NCBI GenBank assembly: GCA_025350105.1
Contig: JANXYJ010000181.1
Location: 1 to 64,000, forward strand
Direction of reading: 5' to 3'
DNA length: 64,000 nt
Origin: Terriglobia bacterium
Lineage (GTDB): Bacteria > Acidobacteriota > Terriglobia > Bryobacterales > Bryobacteraceae
Shown: positions 27,850 through 37,874 of the stretch, one piece after another
How the letters are laid out: each line of letters starts with the position of its first letter
How positions within the stretch are numbered: position 1 is the stretch's first letter
Program-made: the position numbers and the translations under genes
The notes under the pieces: generated by a model
The model's database searches: none
The model's input: only the letters and a program-made list of their open reading frames with translations
Told to the model about the DNA's origin: nothing

Positions 27850-30800
27850 TTACTGCCCAGCGGCGACGTTTTGGATTTCGGCGGTGGAGAGCACGCGGCC
27901 ATAGACGCGCACGTCATCAATGCTGCCGTTGAAAGCGAACCATTGATTGTCGGGGGTGGCGCCGACGGCCAGGTTGTAAGCGGAGTCGTCCACGATGCTG
28001 CCGGTTGCCGCGATTTGCGAAGAGTACGCCACTTCGACACCGTTTTTGTAGATGTGGACTTGGCGGTCGCCGGCGTCATCGTAAGTGATGGCCCAATGAA
28101 TCCAGACGCCGAGCGCGTAGGTGCCAACCACGGAGGTGCTTTGGGCGGCGCCATCGGCATTGACGGCTGCATTCACGATGAAGGGATCGCTGTTGGTGGA
28201 CGAGCCAAAATACAAGGTCTTTTGAACGCTGCTGCCGCTGCCTTTTTCAATGATGGGGCCGAGATTGTGGCCGGGTTCGGCGGCGGCGTAGACCCAGGCA
28301 GTATAAGTGAAAGTCTTCAGGCCGTTCAAGGCGCCGGGTTTGCCGATCACCACCTGATCGGTTTGGCCGTTGAATGCCAGTGCGCCGGCGAGTTTGCCGG
28401 AGGTCCATACGGGACCGTTGACGGAGGCGTTGTTGCCTTGACCAGAGGAATCGGCCGCGACGGTGCCGGAGCCATCATCGAAAGTCCAACGGCCGAGCAA
28501 GCCCGCGCCACCACCACCGCCGCCTGCGCTGGCGGTGGTGAAGCTCCAGGTTGAGGTAGTGCCGAGCGTGAGTCCGCCGGGATCGGCTACGGAGCCTGCA
28601 ACAGTAACGGTGTAATTTGTCGCGGCCGTTAAGGCGGACGACGGGGTGAGCGTAGCGGTTGCGCCGGAGACGTTGATAGACGCGGCAACGTTCGATGATG
28701 CACCGGCGGCCCGCAGTGAGAATGTCGACGAAGAGAAGCTGGCGGCGTTCATGGAGCGATCGAAAGTAACGGCGACGTTGGTGCTGGTAGAAACGCCGGT
28801 GGCGCCGGAGGCCGGCGAGCGGCTGATGATGACCGGCGGGGTGGGCGCGGAGGCGGTGGTGAATATCCACGATGAGTCGCTGCCCAAGGCGATGCCGTTA
28901 GTGTCGGTAACGCTGCCGGAGACAAAAACGGTGTAGCTGGTGGCAGCAGCCAAGGCGGACGACGGCGTGAGTGTAGCGGTGGCACCGGAAACACTGATGG
29001 ACGCAGAAACGCCGGAGGACGAACCGTTGGGAGTGAGCGAGAAAGTAGACGATGAAAACGACGAACTGCTCATCGCGCGGGAGAACGTCACGCTGATGTT
29101 GGTGCTGGTGGAGATGCCGCTGGCTCCCGATGCCGGTGCACGATTGGTGATGGTGGGCGGGGTGGCCGCAGCGGCGGTGGTGAAGCTCCAACTGTTGTCA
29201 CTGCCCAAGGCGACGCCGTTGGTGTCGGTGACGCTGCCGGAGACGGTGGCGGTGTAGGTGGTTCCAGAAGCCAGCGCGGAGGACGGCGTAAGTGTGGCAG
29301 TGGAGCCCGACACACTGATGGACGCGGAGACGGAGGAGGAGGAACCGTTCGGCGTCAAAAAGAATGTGGAGGAGAAGAAGGAAGAACTGCTCATCGCGCG
29401 TGAGAAGGTGGCGGTTATGTTGGTGCTGGTGGCGACGCCGCTGGCACCCGAGGTGGGCGAGACCCGCGTGATGGTGGGAGGTTGAACCGAGGTTCCGTAG
29501 CTGGCCACGTAGGAGCCGCTGTTGGCCGCGAAAGTGACATAGTTGACGCCTTTAATGGTCTGCGAAGAGTAACTGACGCTGCTGCCGTTTTGCGTGAGCG
29601 AAGTGAGTGGTCCGGTGGCGGAGGTGCTGGGGAGCATAGCCTGCAGGCCGTTGGCGCCCGAGGCGGCGCTGATGGAAAAAGACAACTGATTGCCGCTGAA
29701 GTTTAGCGATCCAAACGATGAGCCGTTGCGGCCATCGAGCCAGGTAAGCAACTGGCGGGCGGTGATGACGGGCACTCCGCGGGCTTTCGCCGCATTGGCT
29801 GCGCCGACGGCGATGGGCGTATTCCAACTGGCATCGGTGTGAACCAGCGAAGTGAGGATGGCGTAGTAGCCGTTGGAGCCTACGGCGTTATCGAGGACCG
29901 TGTTCTCCCAGGCGGGATGCTGTTGGCCGGTCTCATCGGAAAGATGGGTGGCGGCCTGATAGATGTCCAGAAGCGTGCCGTTGACTTGCGCAAAGCGCAT
30001 CACCATGCCGGAGCCGGTCATGAAGCCAGGGGTGGCGGAGTATTGTTGATACGGCATCTGCTCAAGCGTCAGGTCCATGCGAATGCCGTGGGTGAGTTCG
30101 GATTCAGCGGGAGCGGTATAGTCAGTCCCCCAGGTGCCCGCGTGAATGCGCGTGGTGGCGCTAGGCGAAAGGCCAGGGTATTGGGTTCGCAGTTGGCCCA
30201 GCAAATTGGTGAAGTCAGTGTCGATTTGCGCGCGGGTGCAATAAGTACAACTGAGGCGCGGATGCAGGGCGATCTCAAAGCCTTGCGACTGATAGTTGTT
30301 GGCGGCGGAAGCGGTGAGGGGTTCGCCGGGGTAGACGTAGGAGGTGCCGCGTATGCAGGTCCAATTGTCGAGTGAGCAGGACGGGCTGAGCGCGGCCAGG
30401 GCGTCGAAGCGGCCGGCAGTGCCGCCCAAGGCGTGATCGTCACCGGTCATCACCATGATGGCTTTGTTGTTGTTGGGGAAATACCAGAAGCGCGGCAAGG
30501 GCTTCTTACGGGCGTTCATGGAGAGAATCAGATTGGCAAGCAGGCGCTGCTGTTCATCGGCCTGAGGGATGGCCATGCGGCTGTTGTCGACCCAACCGAC
30601 GAAGGGATTCCAGGCCATGGCCAATCCACCGGAAGCACGCGCAACGGTATACCAAGCGGGGTTACCTTGATGGGAGTAAACCACGGAACGCGCCAAATCG
30701 TAAGTAAAAGCCGCGATTTGACCGGAGCCCGAACTGCGCAGAGTGACGGCGGGGCTGGCGGTGGGGCTGCTGGAATTGTTGTACAGCGTGGCCACGACGG

Positions 30801-31281
30801 TAGCGTTGACGTTGGAGTAGAGATCCGCCGTGCCGTGAAACTGAATGGTTTGACTGACGATGCCCGCGCCAGGGCCTGTGGAGTTCACCGCCAGATATGC
30901 GTCCGACAACGTGGAACCAAAACTGGACAGGCCGATGAGGCTGGCCAATTGTTTATCGGGGCGCATGGCGATGAGGTTGCCGCCGGCGCTGACGTAGTTC
31001 GAAAACATTTGCGCCTGACTGGAGCTGAGCGGCATATCGCCCAGAATGACGACGTCATAAGAACTGAGGGTGCTGGAAGAGACGCTGGAGAGATCGGCCA
31101 CGGCGAACTCATTGAAGCCTTCGGTTCGCAGGATCTCCGCGTAATAACGGCCGAAGGGGTTGGAGCTACCCGCGACGACCAGAATGGGTCCGCCCGGGCC
31201 CTGATCCACTTGCGCATACAGCGCGGTTCCTAGAACAGTGGCAGCGACGAGTGCGCGGAGCGGATTTGCCAAATACGACAT
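27850..31281 (-). CDS. Large exported multidomain protein: GATase-like N-terminus, deacetylase-like region, three Big_5-type Ig-like repeats, C-terminal LamG/concanavalin-like domain
   Basis: 1143 aa; repeats PPTITRVSPTSGASGVATSTNITATFSRAMSS..., C-terminal LLGRWTFDDGSGTVAADSSGQGNNASVNGPVWTSGKLAGALAFNG; internal TGDDHA and EIALHPRLSC motifs. Confidence 0.85.
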   Translation of the reverse strand: MSYLANPLRALVAATVLGTALYAQVDQGPGGPILVVAGSSNPFGRYYAEILRTEGFNEFAVADLSSVSSSTLSSYDVVILGDMPLSSSQAQMFSNYVSAGGNLIAMRPDKQLASLIGLSSFGSTLSDAYLAVNSTGPGAGIVSQTIQFHGTADLYSNVNATVVATLYNNSSSPTASPAVTLRSSGSGQIAAFTYDLARSVVYSHQGNPAWYTVARASGGLAMAWNPFVGWVDNSRMAIPQADEQQRLLANLILSMNARKKPLPRFWYFPNNNKAIMVMTGDDHALGGTAGRFDALAALSPSCSLDNWTCIRGTSYVYPGEPLTASAANNYQSQGFEIALHPRLSCTYCTRAQIDTDFTNLLGQLRTQYPGLSPSATTRIHAGTWGTDYTAPAESELTHGIRMDLTLEQMPYQQYSATPGFMTGSGMVMRFAQVNGTLLDIYQAATHLSDETGQQHPAWENTVLDNAVGSNGYYAILTSLVHTDASWNTPIAVGAANAAKARGVPVITARQLLTWLDGRNGSSFGSLNFSGNQLSFSISAASGANGLQAMLPSTSATGPLTSLTQNGSSVSYSSQTIKGVNYVTFAANSGSYVASYGTSVQPPTITRVSPTSGASGVATSTNITATFSRAMSSSSFFSSTFFLTPNGSSSSVSASISVSGSTATLTPSSALASGTTYTATVSGSVTDTNGVALGSDNSWSFTTAAAATPPTITNRAPASGASGISTSTNISVTFSRAMSSSSFSSSTFSLTPNGSSSGVSASISVSGATATLTPSSALAAATSYTVFVSGSVTDTNGIALGSDSSWIFTTASAPTPPVIISRSPASGATGVSTSTNVAVTFDRSMNAASFSSSTFSLRAAGASSNVAASINVSGATATLTPSSALTAATNYTVTVAGSVADPGGLTLGTTSTWSFTTASAGGGGGGAGLLGRWTFDDGSGTVAADSSGQGNNASVNGPVWTSGKLAGALAFNGQTDQVVIGKPGALNGLKTFTYTAWVYAAAEPGHNLGPIIEKGSGSSVQKTLYFGSSTNSDPFIVNAAVNADGAAQSTSVVGTYALGVWIHWAITYDDAGDRQVHIYKNGVEVAYSSQIAATGSIVDDSAYNLAVGATPDNQWFAFNGSIDDVRVYGRVLSTAEIQNVAAGQ

Positions 31282-31353
31282 CGAAACGTAACCAAGCTTT
31301 CTCCCTCCGCTGGTGGACAGTATACACCGCGGCGGGTTTGTGTTGGTCCGGGT

Positions 31354-32637
31354 CTATTTGGTGGGGGTGTTCCAGGACGCTGCGGCTTTGGTATCGCCGG
31401 CAACCGAGTACAGGGCTTTGGTGTTGCGGGTTTTCTGGAATTCTTCCAGCGTCTGGCCACGCATTGCCGCGTAAATGTGAAGATTGGAAACACCGATGAC
31501 GGCGCCGAGTTTCTCCAGGCCGAAGAAGATAACGCCGTAGTGGATCAGCGAGCGCCAATCACGGCGGCGAAGCATGTCGCGTTCGGGTTCGGTGAGGCCG
31601 TGTTCTTCAAAAGACGCTTCGGGTTCTTCCAGGAATTTTTTGCGATGGGCCGGCTTGGTCATGTCATGTAAATAGGAGTTGAGCCGGAAGGTTTTCACGC
31701 TGGACTGCAGAGTGAATGGGTAGGTGCCGGCCAGTTCCTCGATGCCTTTTAGCTGGCTTTCGGCGCTGGAGTGAACGGGCAGGCCGTCGCCCGCTTGGGT
31801 TTCATTTTCATAGATGGCGGTGCCGATGCCGGTCATGCTGGGGAGGTAGTAGCTTTGGTGAATTTTTCGGATGTTGGCGGAAAGAGCCCCGCGCATGATC
31901 AACCACATGATGATCTCGCTGCCCTCCATGCCGCCGAGTTTCGCGTAGTCGGCGTGGGTGAGCTCAGTGAGGCGGACGGGATCCTTTTCAATCAGGTCCA
32001 TGAACTGGGCGTCCCAGGGGGTATTGTTGAAGCCGGCGCGTTCACCGTGAACCTGATGCGAAAGGCCGCCGGTGCCGACGATGACCACGCGAAGATCTTC
32101 GGGATAACTTTCGATGGCTTTGCGCAAAGCCTGGCCCAGCTTGTAACAACGGCGAGCGGTGGGGATGGGGAATTGCAGCACGCCCACTTGCAGGGGAACG
32201 ATGGCGGCTGGCCAGCCATCTTCAGTATGCGGCAGCATCACCGAAAGGGGCGAGAAGCAGCCGTGATCGAGCGGGCGGTTTTGGAAGAAAGACAGGTCGA
32301 ATTCGTCGGCCATCAAAGAATGGCCGATGTGTTGCGCCAGCGCCGAATGGCCTTTGATGGGAGGCAGCGCGCGCGGGCCACCGCCTTCGTCAGCCACCGC
32401 GTAGGACTCTCCGATGCCCAGCACAAAGGGCGAGTAGTGATCGAAAAAGAAAGAGGTGACGTGATCGTTGAAGATCATGAACATGACGTCGGGTTTCTTT
32501 TCCGCCAGCCAGCGGGCGACGGGGGCAAAACCTTCAAAGATGGGAGCCCAAGCGGGATCGTTCTGTTTGTGCGCGTCCAGCGCAAAACCGATGGTTGGGG
32601 TGTGAGCACTAGCGATAGCGCCGATGATTTTGGCCAT
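31354..32637 (-). CDS. Fused LigB-LigA extradiol dioxygenase (gallate/protocatechuate 4,5-dioxygenase type)
   Basis: N-terminal LigB domain (IASAHTPTIGFALD..., FNDHVTSFF, GTGGLSHQVHGERAGFNN) fused to a C-terminal LigA-like domain (HRKKFLEEPEASFEEHGLTEPERDMLRRRDWRSLIHYGVIFFGLEKLGAVIGVSNLHIYAAMRGQTLEEF), as in known gallate dioxygenases. Confidence 0.85.
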   Translation of the reverse strand: MAKIIGAIASAHTPTIGFALDAHKQNDPAWAPIFEGFAPVARWLAEKKPDVMFMIFNDHVTSFFFDHYSPFVLGIGESYAVADEGGGPRALPPIKGHSALAQHIGHSLMADEFDLSFFQNRPLDHGCFSPLSVMLPHTEDGWPAAIVPLQVGVLQFPIPTARRCYKLGQALRKAIESYPEDLRVVIVGTGGLSHQVHGERAGFNNTPWDAQFMDLIEKDPVRLTELTHADYAKLGGMEGSEIIMWLIMRGALSANIRKIHQSYYLPSMTGIGTAIYENETQAGDGLPVHSSAESQLKGIEELAGTYPFTLQSSVKTFRLNSYLHDMTKPAHRKKFLEEPEASFEEHGLTEPERDMLRRRDWRSLIHYGVIFFGLEKLGAVIGVSNLHIYAAMRGQTLEEFQKTRNTKALYSVAGDTKAAASWNTPTK

Positions 32638-32707
32638 GGATTCTCTTTATTGGAACACATGCGTGGGCACGTCTCGGGTCTGGAGACCCGAACTACTAGC
32701 GTCGCGC

Positions 32708-33922
32708 TTACGCTTTGCGCGACAAGTGCACCACGGTTTCCAGATGATAGGTTTGGGGAAACAGATCCACCAGCACCATCCGTTCGATTTTGTAATTCGC
32801 CAACGATTGTAAATCGCGGGCGAGCGTGGCGGGGTCACAAGAAACGACGGTGATGCGCGGCGGGGCGAGCCTTTCGAGCTGAGCGGTGACGGATTTTCCC
32901 AAACCAGCGCGCGGCGGATCGGCGATGACGAAATCGGGCGCCGTCTTTAGTTCCCGTAGAAAATCCTCCACGCGATCGCGGTAGATGGAGATGTTGGAGA
33001 GACCGGCGCGTTCCTCATTCACTTCGAGGTCACGTGCCGCGCCGCTGCCTGATTCTACCGCCGTGACCTTCTTGAATCGCTTGGCCAGGGGAATTGCGAA
33101 CAAGCCGACGCCGGCGTATAGATCGAGCGCCGAGGTTCCGGAGACATCGCCCAACACTTCGTGGAGCAGAGGCTCGATTAGAAAACGGTTCACTTGAAAG
33201 AAGGACTGCGGGCTGACGCGGAATAATCCTTCCGCGGTTTTATAGTCGACGGCGACCACGGATTCGCACCAATCGTAAAACATTTTGGCCACGGGGCGAT
33301 CCGCCTCCAGAACATTTACCTGGACGTGTGTTTCATTGGTAAAGAGTTCGAGCGAATGCACGAAGCGCGGGAATTTGCCGTCATGCAGGCGGGCGCGCAT
33401 GGCGGTGATGGCCTGGTTCAGGCGCGGCGAGGAGATGGGGCATTCGCCAGTAAGCGGAACAAACTTGTGCGAACGGGCGGCGAGGAAGCCCAACTGGCCG
33501 TTGTCGATTCGCAGTTGGACGCGATTGCGGTAGCCGAAGGGTTCGGCGTATAGGGTGGCGATTTCGCCGGTATAGTCAATCTTGCCGACGCGGCGCAGTT
33601 GTTCACGTAGAATTTCGACCTTGCGCGCCAACTGGAATTCATACGGTGCGTATTGATAGTTGCAGCCGCCGCAGTGAGCGAAGATGGGACAGGCAGGTTC
33701 GATGCGCTCCGGCGAAGGAGTGGTGACTTCGAGGAGATCGGAGCGAACGTCATCCCCCAGCGTGACGCGGGCGGTTTCGCCGGGCATGATGAACGGGGCC
33801 AAAACAACTTTGCCGTCCACTCTGCCTAATGCGTCGCCGCCGTAAACCCATTTCTCAAAGGTGACGGATGCCTCCGCGGCGACGGGTAGTACTTGGTTTA
33901 CGATAGAACTTTCCCCACTCAT
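32708..33922 (-). CDS. TrmA/RlmD-family RNA (uracil-5-)-methyltransferase
   Basis: CPIFAHCGGCNYQYAPYEFQLARKVEIL Fe-S region; DLYAGVGLFAIPLAKRFKKVTAVE; DFVIADPPRAGLG; VSCDPATLARDL. Confidence 0.9.
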   Translation of the reverse strand: MSGESSIVNQVLPVAAEASVTFEKWVYGGDALGRVDGKVVLAPFIMPGETARVTLGDDVRSDLLEVTTPSPERIEPACPIFAHCGGCNYQYAPYEFQLARKVEILREQLRRVGKIDYTGEIATLYAEPFGYRNRVQLRIDNGQLGFLAARSHKFVPLTGECPISSPRLNQAITAMRARLHDGKFPRFVHSLELFTNETHVQVNVLEADRPVAKMFYDWCESVVAVDYKTAEGLFRVSPQSFFQVNRFLIEPLLHEVLGDVSGTSALDLYAGVGLFAIPLAKRFKKVTAVESGSGAARDLEVNEERAGLSNISIYRDRVEDFLRELKTAPDFVIADPPRAGLGKSVTAQLERLAPPRITVVSCDPATLARDLQSLANYKIERMVLVDLFPQTYHLETVVHLSRKA

Positions 33923-34946
33923 GAACTCACAAGTCCCTTCAACATCCGTACGAGAACCTGGAAAAGCCAGGGTCCTCTCCGGGATTCAGCCGACGGGCAG
34001 TCCGCACATCGGAAACTATTTAGGCGCACTCAAGAACTGGGCGCACATCCAGTATGACTACGACAGTATCTACTGTATCGTTGATTTGCATGCGATAACC
34101 GTCTACCAGAATCCGGCGGAGTTGCGCGCCAAGATTGAAGAGCTGGCGGGAATGCTGCTGGCGATTGGAATTGACCCCAAACATTCAGCACTAGTGGTGC
34201 AATCGTCGATTCCGCAACATGCGGAGCTGGCCTGGATGCTGACGTGCGTCACTCCGATTGGCTGGCTGGAACGCATGACGCAGTTCAAGGCGAAGTCACA
34301 AGCACAGGAGACGATTGGCGATGGACTGCTGCAGTATCCGGTGTTGATGGCCGCGGACATTTTGCTGTATCAGGCCAACATTGTGCCGGTGGGTGACGAT
34401 CAGACGCAACATTTGGAACTGGCCCGCGACATTGCACAGCGCTTCAACTCACTTTACGGGGACACGTTTGCGATGCCGGCGACGCGGTTGCCCAGTGTGG
34501 GTGCGCGCATCATGGGTCTGGACGATCCGGAAAAAAAGATGAGCAAGAGCACGGCGGGGACTGCGCATGCGATCAGTTTGCTGGATAAGCCAACGGACAT
34601 TCGCAAGAAGATTATGCGCGCGACCACGGATTCCAACCCTGCCGTGGACTACGAAACCATGGGTGCGGGTGTGCGGAATCTATTGACGATCTATCAGGCT
34701 TTTTCGGGGCGAAATGATGCCGAGACGCGCGCGTATTTCGAAGGGATGCGCTACGGCGATCTGAAAAAGAACGTCGCTGAAGCGGTGGTGGCCGCAATTG
34801 AACCGATTCAAAAGCGCTATGAGGAGATCATGGCGGAGCCTGGATTTGTGGCAAAGGTGCTGGCGAACGGTGCCGAACGCGTGACGCCGCTGGCGCAGGA
34901 CACGGTGGACAAGGCGAAGCGGGCAATGGGGCTGTGGACGGCGTAG
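33921..34946 (+). CDS. trpS: Tryptophan--tRNA ligase
   Basis: SGIQPTGSPHIGNYLGALKNW (HIGH-type motif), LVPVGDDQTQHLELARDIA-like region, EKKMSKS motif. Confidence 0.97.
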   Translation: MNSQVPSTSVREPGKARVLSGIQPTGSPHIGNYLGALKNWAHIQYDYDSIYCIVDLHAITVYQNPAELRAKIEELAGMLLAIGIDPKHSALVVQSSIPQHAELAWMLTCVTPIGWLERMTQFKAKSQAQETIGDGLLQYPVLMAADILLYQANIVPVGDDQTQHLELARDIAQRFNSLYGDTFAMPATRLPSVGARIMGLDDPEKKMSKSTAGTAHAISLLDKPTDIRKKIMRATTDSNPAVDYETMGAGVRNLLTIYQAFSGRNDAETRAYFEGMRYGDLKKNVAEAVVAAIEPIQKRYEEIMAEPGFVAKVLANGAERVTPLAQDTVDKAKRAMGLWTA

Positions 34947-34950
34947 ACAC

Positions 34951-36459
34951 TTAGCGCACGGCGCGCTTGTGTATACGGTTGACACTCACCGAGGCTGACG
35001 CTGATTTGGTGGGATCCGCGACGCTGGTGGCGGTGATAGTGACCGCGATCGGAGTGGCCGGCGCTTGATACAGTCCTTGTGCGGTGATGGTGCCGGGGGC
35101 GGGGTTGCCACGGCTCGCACTGGTGACTTTCCAGGTGACAGAGGTATTGGTTGTGTTGGTCACCGTAGCCGAAAACTGTAGTGCGCCACCCAGATTCAAG
35201 AACGCGCTGGCCGGCGTGATCTTTACGGCGATGGGGTTGACGATTGGGTTGGTGATGGTGACGGAAGCTGAGCCAATTGCCGCCGGAACCGCATGACTAG
35301 CGGCGTGAATCCTCACCGTTGCGGGTGAAGGCACACTGGCGGGCGCGGTGTAGACGCCACTGATGGAATCGATGAATCCAACCGTGCCATTTCCGCCCAC
35401 CGTTCCATTCACGTCCCAGGTTACGGTTTGATCGGCTGTGTTGGTGACGGTGGCGTTCAACGCTGTTTTCGCGTTGACGTTGACGGTGATTGTTGCGGGC
35501 GTCACCGAAACGCTAACGCCAGTTTGCCGGGCGTGGCCGGAATTCGGATCGATCATCAACGGCAAAACATCTACGGCTTCGAAGTTCGCGCCGGTCAGGG
35601 TCTTCAGTTGATTCAGATCGTTGTTATCCCAACGGTCGTCCTGCGTGCCGGAGATGTACCAGGCGGAACCGTTATCGGCCAGCATCATGCCGTAACGTTT
35701 TAGCGCGGTGAGAATCACGCGATTCGCGGTGGAAAATGTCGAGATATCGAAATTCGCCTGCAAACGAAAACGCGCGCCCATGGGCGGATATTGCGGCGCG
35801 GTCAACGACGATGCATCGTGCCGGGCAGGCCATAGGTGGGCCTTCTGCGTACGGGGAACGGTGAAGCGAACGGCGTGTCGAATTTCGCCGGCCAGTACTT
35901 CGTCGTAACGAACCAGGCCGGGGAAGATGGGAAGCCCGGCGGCATCGGCGGAGGTCCAGGTATCGGGCCGCAAAGCGTTCGAAGACAGATTGAAAATCGC
36001 GCCCGAATCCGCTTTCCAACTGCTGGTTTGCGGAAACGCGTTGTAGAGTTCGTAGAGGAAGCAGTTGGTTGCGTCCACTGTAATCACGTGGCGGTCACCC
36101 GTACTGGCGCTGCCGCCTTCAATCGGCGCGTTCACTGGAACGGCGTAAGGGCCGGGGTCACTTTCATCGGCATACAAAAATGTTGCGGGGAACTTTGGTT
36201 GGGTACCCGGCACCAACACAAATGGAATGCCAAAGGGTTCGCCGCTGATCAGGCCGGAGCCGAAATCGGGATGCAAGTGCGTGGCGGCTCCGATGGTATT
36301 CACCCAGGTAGACGAACTGGGCGAAAGCGGAAGCTGATCCACACGCGTGTTCCAAATGTTATTGGCGGGGAAAACGGTGCAACTGCCGATGGGCGGGGCT
36401 TGGGCAAAGGCGGTTGACGTAACAGCGCACAAGACAGCCGCGCATACGAATCTCTTCAT
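34951..36459 (-). CDS. Exported protein with C-terminal Ig-like (Big-type) domains
   Basis: Signal peptide MKRFVCAAVLCAVTSTAFAQ; C-terminal SVSVTPATITVNVNAKTALNATVTNTADQTVTWDVNG and AVKITPASAFLNLGGALQFSATVTNTTNTSVTWKV. Confidence 0.75.
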   Translation of the reverse strand: MKRFVCAAVLCAVTSTAFAQAPPIGSCTVFPANNIWNTRVDQLPLSPSSSTWVNTIGAATHLHPDFGSGLISGEPFGIPFVLVPGTQPKFPATFLYADESDPGPYAVPVNAPIEGGSASTGDRHVITVDATNCFLYELYNAFPQTSSWKADSGAIFNLSSNALRPDTWTSADAAGLPIFPGLVRYDEVLAGEIRHAVRFTVPRTQKAHLWPARHDASSLTAPQYPPMGARFRLQANFDISTFSTANRVILTALKRYGMMLADNGSAWYISGTQDDRWDNNDLNQLKTLTGANFEAVDVLPLMIDPNSGHARQTGVSVSVTPATITVNVNAKTALNATVTNTADQTVTWDVNGTVGGNGTVGFIDSISGVYTAPASVPSPATVRIHAASHAVPAAIGSASVTITNPIVNPIAVKITPASAFLNLGGALQFSATVTNTTNTSVTWKVTSASRGNPAPGTITAQGLYQAPATPIAVTITATSVADPTKSASASVSVNRIHKRAVR

Positions 36460-36535
36460 AGGAACGCCTCCGAAGGGGTTGCTGTAGAGGAGATAACGCG
36501 GGCGGCGATTTCGTTTCAGGCTTTGCAAAAAACTT

Positions 36536-37837
36536 TTACTTAGTAACCAACTCAGGTGCCTCGCTTACGTCGTCGGGTTGGATGGCGGCGGCTTTGGTGG
36601 GATCGAATTCCTTCTCCCATTTCGCTACGACGATGGTGGCGACGGCGTTGCCAGCCAGGTTGGTGAGGCTGCGCATCTCCGACATAAAGCGATCCACGCC
36701 AAGCAGCAGAGTAATGCCCGCTACCGGTACCGTGCCTAACGACGAGAGCGTGGCGGCCAGGGTAATGAAGCCGCTGCCGGTGACGCCGGCGGCGCCTTTG
36801 GAGGTCAACATCAACACGACCAGCAGTTGAAATTCCTGCGCGATGGACAAGTGAGTATTGGTGGCTTGCGCGACAAAAAGAGCGGCGATCGTGAGATAGA
36901 TGGACGTACCGTCGAGGTTGAACGAGTATCCTGAAGGCACCACCAGTCCGACAACGGGTTTCGAACACCCAATGTTTTCTAGCTTCATCATCAGGCGCGG
37001 CAAGGCCGATTCCGACGACGATGTGCCCAGCACAATCAGGAATTCCTCTTTCAGGTACTTGAGCAATTTCAGGATGCGGAAACCGTGCGCACGCGCGATT
37101 GCACCCAGAATCACGAAGACAAATAGCGCCGAGGTGGCGTAGAAGCACAGCATTAGATTTGCAAGCGATATCAGTGTCTTGATGCCGTATTTTCCAATGG
37201 TGAAGGCCATGGCGCCGAAGGCTCCAATCGGTGCGGCCTTCATGATGAAGCCAATCATTCCGAACAGAATATGGTTTATGTAGTGGAAGGCGTCCAGTAC
37301 CGGTTTGGGGTTGGGCAAATAACCTAGCGATAGGCCGAATAAGATCGCCACCAAAAGAATTTGCAGAATTTCGCCTTTGGCGAACGCGTTCACCATCTGA
37401 TCGGGAATAATGTTGAGGATAAAGTCCGTGGCGCTTTGTTGCGCGTTGGGATTGGTGAATTGCGCGACGGATTTGGTGTCCAGCGTGGCGGGATCCGCAT
37501 TCACGCCGGCACCGGGTTTCACGATGCTGACCACGACTAAACCGATCAGCAACGCCAGCGTTGAGACCACTTCGAAATACAACAGCGCCTTCATACCCAC
37601 GCGGCCGAGTTTGTGCATGTCGCCGATGCCGGCAATGCCCGTGACCACGGTGCAAAAGATGATGGGCGCGATCATCATACGGATAAGCTTGATGAAGCCA
37701 TCGCCCAGGGGCTTCATTTTTTCTCCGAGATGCGGATTGAAAAAGCCCAGTGCCACGCCCAGCGCGATGCCGATCAACACTTGAAAATACAGCGAGCGAT
37801 ACAGCGGAACACGCGCAGTGGGCTGAGGGGTGGCCAT
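36536..37837 (-). CDS. Dicarboxylate/amino acid:cation symporter (DAACS, DctA-like)
   Basis: [86 protein letters not shown]. Confidence 0.93.
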   Translation of the reverse strand: MATPQPTARVPLYRSLYFQVLIGIALGVALGFFNPHLGEKMKPLGDGFIKLIRMMIAPIIFCTVVTGIAGIGDMHKLGRVGMKALLYFEVVSTLALLIGLVVVSIVKPGAGVNADPATLDTKSVAQFTNPNAQQSATDFILNIIPDQMVNAFAKGEILQILLVAILFGLSLGYLPNPKPVLDAFHYINHILFGMIGFIMKAAPIGAFGAMAFTIGKYGIKTLISLANLMLCFYATSALFVFVILGAIARAHGFRILKLLKYLKEEFLIVLGTSSSESALPRLMMKLENIGCSKPVVGLVVPSGYSFNLDGTSIYLTIAALFVAQATNTHLSIAQEFQLLVVLMLTSKGAAGVTGSGFITLAATLSSLGTVPVAGITLLLGVDRFMSEMRSLTNLAGNAVATIVVAKWEKEFDPTKAAAIQPDDVSEAPELVTK

Positions 37838-37874
37838 GAAGGTTCTATTCTACGCCGTTCATTTGGTGCAAACT

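Noticed and set aside
30433-31233. 266-aa + strand ORF (and 27844-28554)
   Set aside because: Antisense shadow ORFs of the 1143-aa multidomain protein.
32641-32707. Riboswitch-like leader before the dioxygenase gene
   Set aside because: Only a short REP-like palindrome (32675-32690) was found; no recognisable riboswitch consensus.
31771-32853. 360-aa + strand ORF
   Set aside because: Antisense to the dioxygenase gene, which has clear domain motifs; no recognisable motif of its own.
36552-37655. 367-aa minus-strand ORF
   Set aside because: Out-of-frame overlap of the DctA-like symporter gene; Arg/His-rich shadow reading.
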